In this document: positions 15,755-18,333 of the stretch, one piece after another
How positions within the stretch are numbered: the first letter of the stretch is position 1
Layout: every line of letters starts with the position of its first letter
Assembly: GCA_021775275.1 (NCBI GenBank)
Contig: JAJFIE010000291.1
Location: 1 to 18,333, forward strand
Source of the DNA: Rhodospirillales bacterium
Lineage (GTDB): Bacteria > Pseudomonadota > Alphaproteobacteria > Rhodospirillales > Casp-alpha2
DNA: 18,333 nucleotides
Direction: 5' to 3'
Notes under the pieces: model-generated
Told to the model about the DNA's origin: nothing
Databases searched by the model: none
Seen by the model: the letters and a program-made list of their open reading frames with translations, nothing else
Made by a program: the position numbers and the translations under genes

Positions 15755-15769
15755 CGAAGCGACGTTACT
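15750..15769. terminator. Inverted repeat containing both convergent stop codons
   Basis: AGTAACG (15750-15756) and CGTTACT (15763-15769) form a perfect 7-bp stem with a 6-nt loop. The left arm carries the TAA of the CMD-family gene and the right arm the TAA of the lipoprotein gene on the other strand. The position fits a two-way terminator, but there is no T-tract and the stem has only three G-C pairs, so an intrinsic terminator is not secure. Confidence 0.35.
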
Positions 15770-18077
15770 CCGGCGTCTCTGTAGCCGACCGGTTCAGCGT
15801 GAACGTTAGCGGAGGTGCTGAATCCCCCGCCGCTTTGCCGCCCTTTAGCCCGATACCGCTGAGTTCAAGGGTCTCACTGGCGTTACCCAGGACTTCGAGG
15901 TCAAGCTTGATCAGAGCGTCCGGTTTGACCTCGAGTCCCTTGAATGTTTTCGTTGCGCCATCCGGTATCGTGGCCCCGGATGCATCCATAACCTTGTGGC
16001 CTTTCACATTCGCACCGGGGATGGTAATGCGGACTGTATCCACCAGGGGTGTGGTTCCGTCCTTCTTTACGGCTTCGACGATAAACTCGATGGACGTCAT
16101 GTTGTCGTCATCGACGTTGGCGATCAACTGCTCCTTTCCCGTCGCGGTGAGGGCCGGATTCGCCCGCCATGTGAAAACCGGCGCGGGTTCTGCCGCGGTG
16201 GTGATGTAGCGCACAGAATAGATTTCTTCATTACCAATAACGTCATTGGCGCAACGTTCGGTGCTATTGGCGTATTCTCCTTCCTTCAGACAGAGGACGA
16301 GGTTCGCGGGTTTCCAGTTTTCTCCCGCCCGGAGTTTCCATTTGATGGCGGAGGGAAACGTTGCGGTGACGGCGCTGCCACCATTGGAGACCGCAACCCC
16401 CGTCGCCGGAAGAAGCATGGCGCCGTCAATTGTCAGATGGGCGGACAGCCGGTCCTCAATCAGGCGGCGACCGCCGCGCAGGGTGGCGGTCATGGATTTG
16501 CCATTATCCACCACCAGGGCTATTTGTCCCATGAGGGGGGGCTGTTCAGTTTCATACCTGGGCAGGTCGAAATTGCTGCCCACGAATTCGCGCCGACCCA
16601 GTTCCTTGGCGAAGTTGAGCCACGCTTCCCGCGGTATGTATGACGGAAGGTCCGAAGCCAATAAACCTTTACGAAATTTGATGTAGTTGTTTCTGAAGAC
16701 ATTTTTTATGAGGTGGTTGATGAATTCACGGCAGTCGCCCGAAAGGTCGTTGGCTCTTTCCTCCTTCCGGCAAAGTATTTTGGTTAGTTGTTTGTTTTTA
16801 ATCTCCTTTGCTTTGCTATAAGTTTGCAACACATCAACCAGCGCTTTCATCTCATCGCTTCGTTTGCGGATGGGGAGAGGCACGCCCGTTTGGGAGTTTC
16901 GCAGAACCATTCGTGCGATCGCAGTGACGCGTACGTTTTGTATTTGTTTGCCGTTGACTTTACCGCCCAGACTATACGTTTCGACCTTATTGCTTTTGAC
17001 ATTGCTGCTGACGAAGTTTTTTGGAAACATGACAAGCAAGGTGACCTGGTGATTGCGTGGCACCATGACATAGGCGTCGCTGCCCTGTCGGGCGGCGCCG
17101 AGCCGGACGCTCGTGACCCCTTCGGTCAGGCTACCCACGGTCAACAGGCTGTTGACCTCGGTGCCGATAACGGCGCGGAGCTCGTCGCGGAGCTTGTTGA
17201 AGCCTATATCACCGGCAATGCCGTGCACGATGAATCCCAGCGAAAGCGCCATCTGGCGGACGGATTCGTCGGTGCGCGAGCGGAGCGTGCCTTCCAGGCT
17301 ATCGGTGACGATGAGCGGTAAGACGACGGCGGTATTGCCGTATATAGCTTCTTGCGCCTTAGTCGATGAGTCCGGGGATGTGCTGCTCTCCTCATTCTTT
17401 ATCGATGCCTTTGGGAAAAAACTGAAGGTGGCATAAACATCATACGGGAGGTTGCGCCGGTAAGGGGTCGATCCCAACTGAACACGAACAATGTAGGGCG
17501 CCATGTTCCAGCGTTGCGCTGCGTCCCGCACGTAGCGTTTCAGAAGCTGGACCTCCTGATACAGCGCGGTCGCGGTATTGTAGACGAGGTGAGGGTCCGC
17601 CACGGTTTCCGATAGCTTGTCGGTTACAGACCCGGGTGCGGCGGAGGATTTATCGGGCAGTCCCGGGATGCTGCTGGCGTCCGGGACCTCTCCCGGTTCG
17701 CGTTTCAGGGTTTCATCGGTCATCGTGGTGGTTTCGCCGTCTTCCGTTTTCTTCGTCTTGGTTTTGGAAGATGTGATCCGGGGCAGACCGAATTTCGCCG
17801 AAACGCCCTGCTGGCTTACATCCAGTTCCTGAAGCACGCCGGTCGTGGGGATCACCTGTTTCAGGGCGTCATCGGCGGTCAGGGAAAAATTGGCCGTCAG
17901 GTCGTCCGCATAGTCTTCCCATGGCGCGACCAGGGTCACCGCCATGTTAAACGATCCGGCTTCGTGCTGGAATTTGACAGTTTCCGCCGTGGTTCGATTG
18001 CTGAGCCCGCCATCACAGCCGACGACAAACAGGAGCAGCGATGACAGCGCGATCATCCGGCAAACAAACGGAGACAT
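15765..18077 (-). CDS. Uncharacterised large predicted lipoprotein
   Basis: I do not recognise this 770-residue protein. The N-terminus is a lipoprotein signal peptide (MSPFVCRMIALSSLLLF) with lipobox VVGC, placing the lipidated residue at Cys21. The next residue is Asp22, which in E. coli favours retention in the inner membrane, so the protein probably faces the periplasm. A low-complexity, Thr/Ser/Lys/Pro-rich linker covers about 103-160. Residues about 165-430 form a mixed alpha/beta region, and from about 510 to the end beta-rich, Ig-like or adhesin-like character dominates (my impression from sequence texture). Two cysteine pairs share the same CX12C spacing: Cys436/Cys449 and Cys596/Cys609. 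A GGAAG-like site precedes the ATG. The stretch around 16660-17050 is richer in A+T than the surroundings. There is no enzyme motif. Monocistronic by position. Confidence 0.8.
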   Translation of the reverse strand: MSPFVCRMIALSSLLLFVVGCDGGLSNRTTAETVKFQHEAGSFNMAVTLVAPWEDYADDLTANFSLTADDALKQVIPTTGVLQELDVSQQGVSAKFGLPRITSSKTKTKKTEDGETTTMTDETLKREPGEVPDASSIPGLPDKSSAAPGSVTDKLSETVADPHLVYNTATALYQEVQLLKRYVRDAAQRWNMAPYIVRVQLGSTPYRRNLPYDVYATFSFFPKASIKNEESSTSPDSSTKAQEAIYGNTAVVLPLIVTDSLEGTLRSRTDESVRQMALSLGFIVHGIAGDIGFNKLRDELRAVIGTEVNSLLTVGSLTEGVTSVRLGAARQGSDAYVMVPRNHQVTLLVMFPKNFVSSNVKSNKVETYSLGGKVNGKQIQNVRVTAIARMVLRNSQTGVPLPIRKRSDEMKALVDVLQTYSKAKEIKNKQLTKILCRKEERANDLSGDCREFINHLIKNVFRNNYIKFRKGLLASDLPSYIPREAWLNFAKELGRREFVGSNFDLPRYETEQPPLMGQIALVVDNGKSMTATLRGGRRLIEDRLSAHLTIDGAMLLPATGVAVSNGGSAVTATFPSAIKWKLRAGENWKPANLVLCLKEGEYANSTERCANDVIGNEEIYSVRYITTAAEPAPVFTWRANPALTATGKEQLIANVDDDNMTSIEFIVEAVKKDGTTPLVDTVRITIPGANVKGHKVMDASGATIPDGATKTFKGLEVKPDALIKLDLEVLGNASETLELSGIGLKGGKAAGDSAPPLTFTLNRSATETPE

Positions 18078-18171
18078 GGCATTCTTCCCGGTCTGCGCGG
18101 CGCATATCCATAGAAATGTGCCGAGGATCCATGAGGATTCTTAAATCAGAGTACCGTTTTCCGTGTATGTC

Positions 18172-18209
18172 AGTTTAATTTATCCCTGAAAAACAAACAA
18201 TGTTTGTTT
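18172..18209 (-). promoter_or_regulatory. Candidate promoter and 19-bp operator-like palindrome upstream of the lipoprotein gene
   Basis: AAACAAACA (18191-18199) and TGTTTGTTT (18201-18209) are a perfect 9-bp inverted repeat around one base. On the - strand, TTGTTT (18195-18200) and TAAACT (18172-18177) are 17 nt apart and could be the -35 and -10 boxes of the lipoprotein gene, about 90 nt upstream of its start. The palindrome would cover the -35 box, as expected of a repressor site; the half-site style resembles those of TetR-family regulators, which is inference only. Confidence 0.4.
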
Positions 18210-18333
18210 GAAAGGCAGGTTGTAAGATTACTGTAAGTATTGAAAACTCTCACTTTTTTGACCTCTTTACATTGAATACAATATGGATGCGGACTACGCT
18301 CTTCGCGAATGAGGGTGCCTGGTGTGCAGAACG
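18210..18333. other. Window-edge intergenic region
   Basis: An A+T-rich stretch with no supported gene. TGTAAG occurs twice (18221-18226 and 18232-18237), one helical turn apart. TTGACC (18258-18263) and TACAAT (18277-18282) on the + strand are only 13 nt apart, too close for a normal sigma-70 promoter. An ATG at 18287 opens a frame that stays open to the window end (15 codons), but it has no ribosome-binding site, so I do not call it a gene. A divergent gene starting beyond the edge is plausible. Confidence 0.4.

Noticed and set aside
18258..18282. TTGACC and TACAAT as a + strand promoter
   Set aside because: The spacing is 13 nt, well below the usual 16-18 nt.
18287..18333. Open frame from an ATG to the window end (15 codons)
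   Set aside because: It is too short, has no ribosome-binding site and no recognisable start of a known protein; it cannot be told from chance.

Overview
This window looks like chromosomal DNA from an aerobic Gram-negative bacterium, most likely an alphaproteobacterium. The reasons are moderate-to-high GC, dense gene packing on both strands, RimO, a YcbL/GloC-type glyoxalase II, a fused DAO/GCV_T demethylase, and an MttB-superfamily gene paired with a TMADH-like flavoprotein. The taxonomic call is inference. I see no rRNA, tRNA, CRISPR array, insertion sequence, integrase or phage gene. All twelve recognisable genes look intact; a thirteenth, a large lipoprotein gene, I do not recognise.

Layout. 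1-3.1 kb: a dienelactone-hydrolase-family gene (+) converges on rimO (-), which follows a zntB/CorA-like metal transporter on the same strand. 3.3-5.8 kb: an 811-residue dimethylglycine/sarcosine-dehydrogenase-like flavoprotein (+), tail-to-tail with a concentrative nucleoside transporter (-, start near 7012). 7.15-9.5 kb: a phytanoyl-CoA dioxygenase-family gene followed closely by a MATE exporter (+). The last 57 bases of the MATE gene overlap the end of gloC (-). 10.4-11.6 kb: a CPA2 cation/proton antiporter (+). 11.6-15.2 kb: a two-gene operon on the - strand, a TMADH/StcD-like FMN/4Fe-4S/FAD oxidoreductase followed after 4 nt by an MttB-superfamily methyltransferase. 15.4-15.75 kb: a divergently transcribed AhpD-like carboxymuconolactone decarboxylase-family protein. 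15.77-18.08 kb: a 770-residue predicted lipoprotein (-), and then a regulatory-looking region carrying a 19-bp inverted repeat.

Functional theme. Three genes (3333-5768, 11631-13214, 13219-15171) belong to families that remove methyl groups from N-methylated amines such as glycine betaine, dimethylglycine, proline betaine, N-methylproline and trimethylamine. The MttB homologue has no internal amber codon, so it belongs to the non-pyrrolysine branch, whose studied members act on quaternary amines. Its pairing with an oxidative demethylase suggests a two-step route (quaternary to tertiary to secondary amine), but no corrinoid protein gene lies in the window and the substrate cannot be read from the sequence.

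The most novel items are the methyltransferase/demethylase operon, the unrecognised lipoprotein with two equally spaced cysteine pairs, and the MATE/gloC overlap built from a 12-bp tandem repeat that encodes both C-terminal tails.
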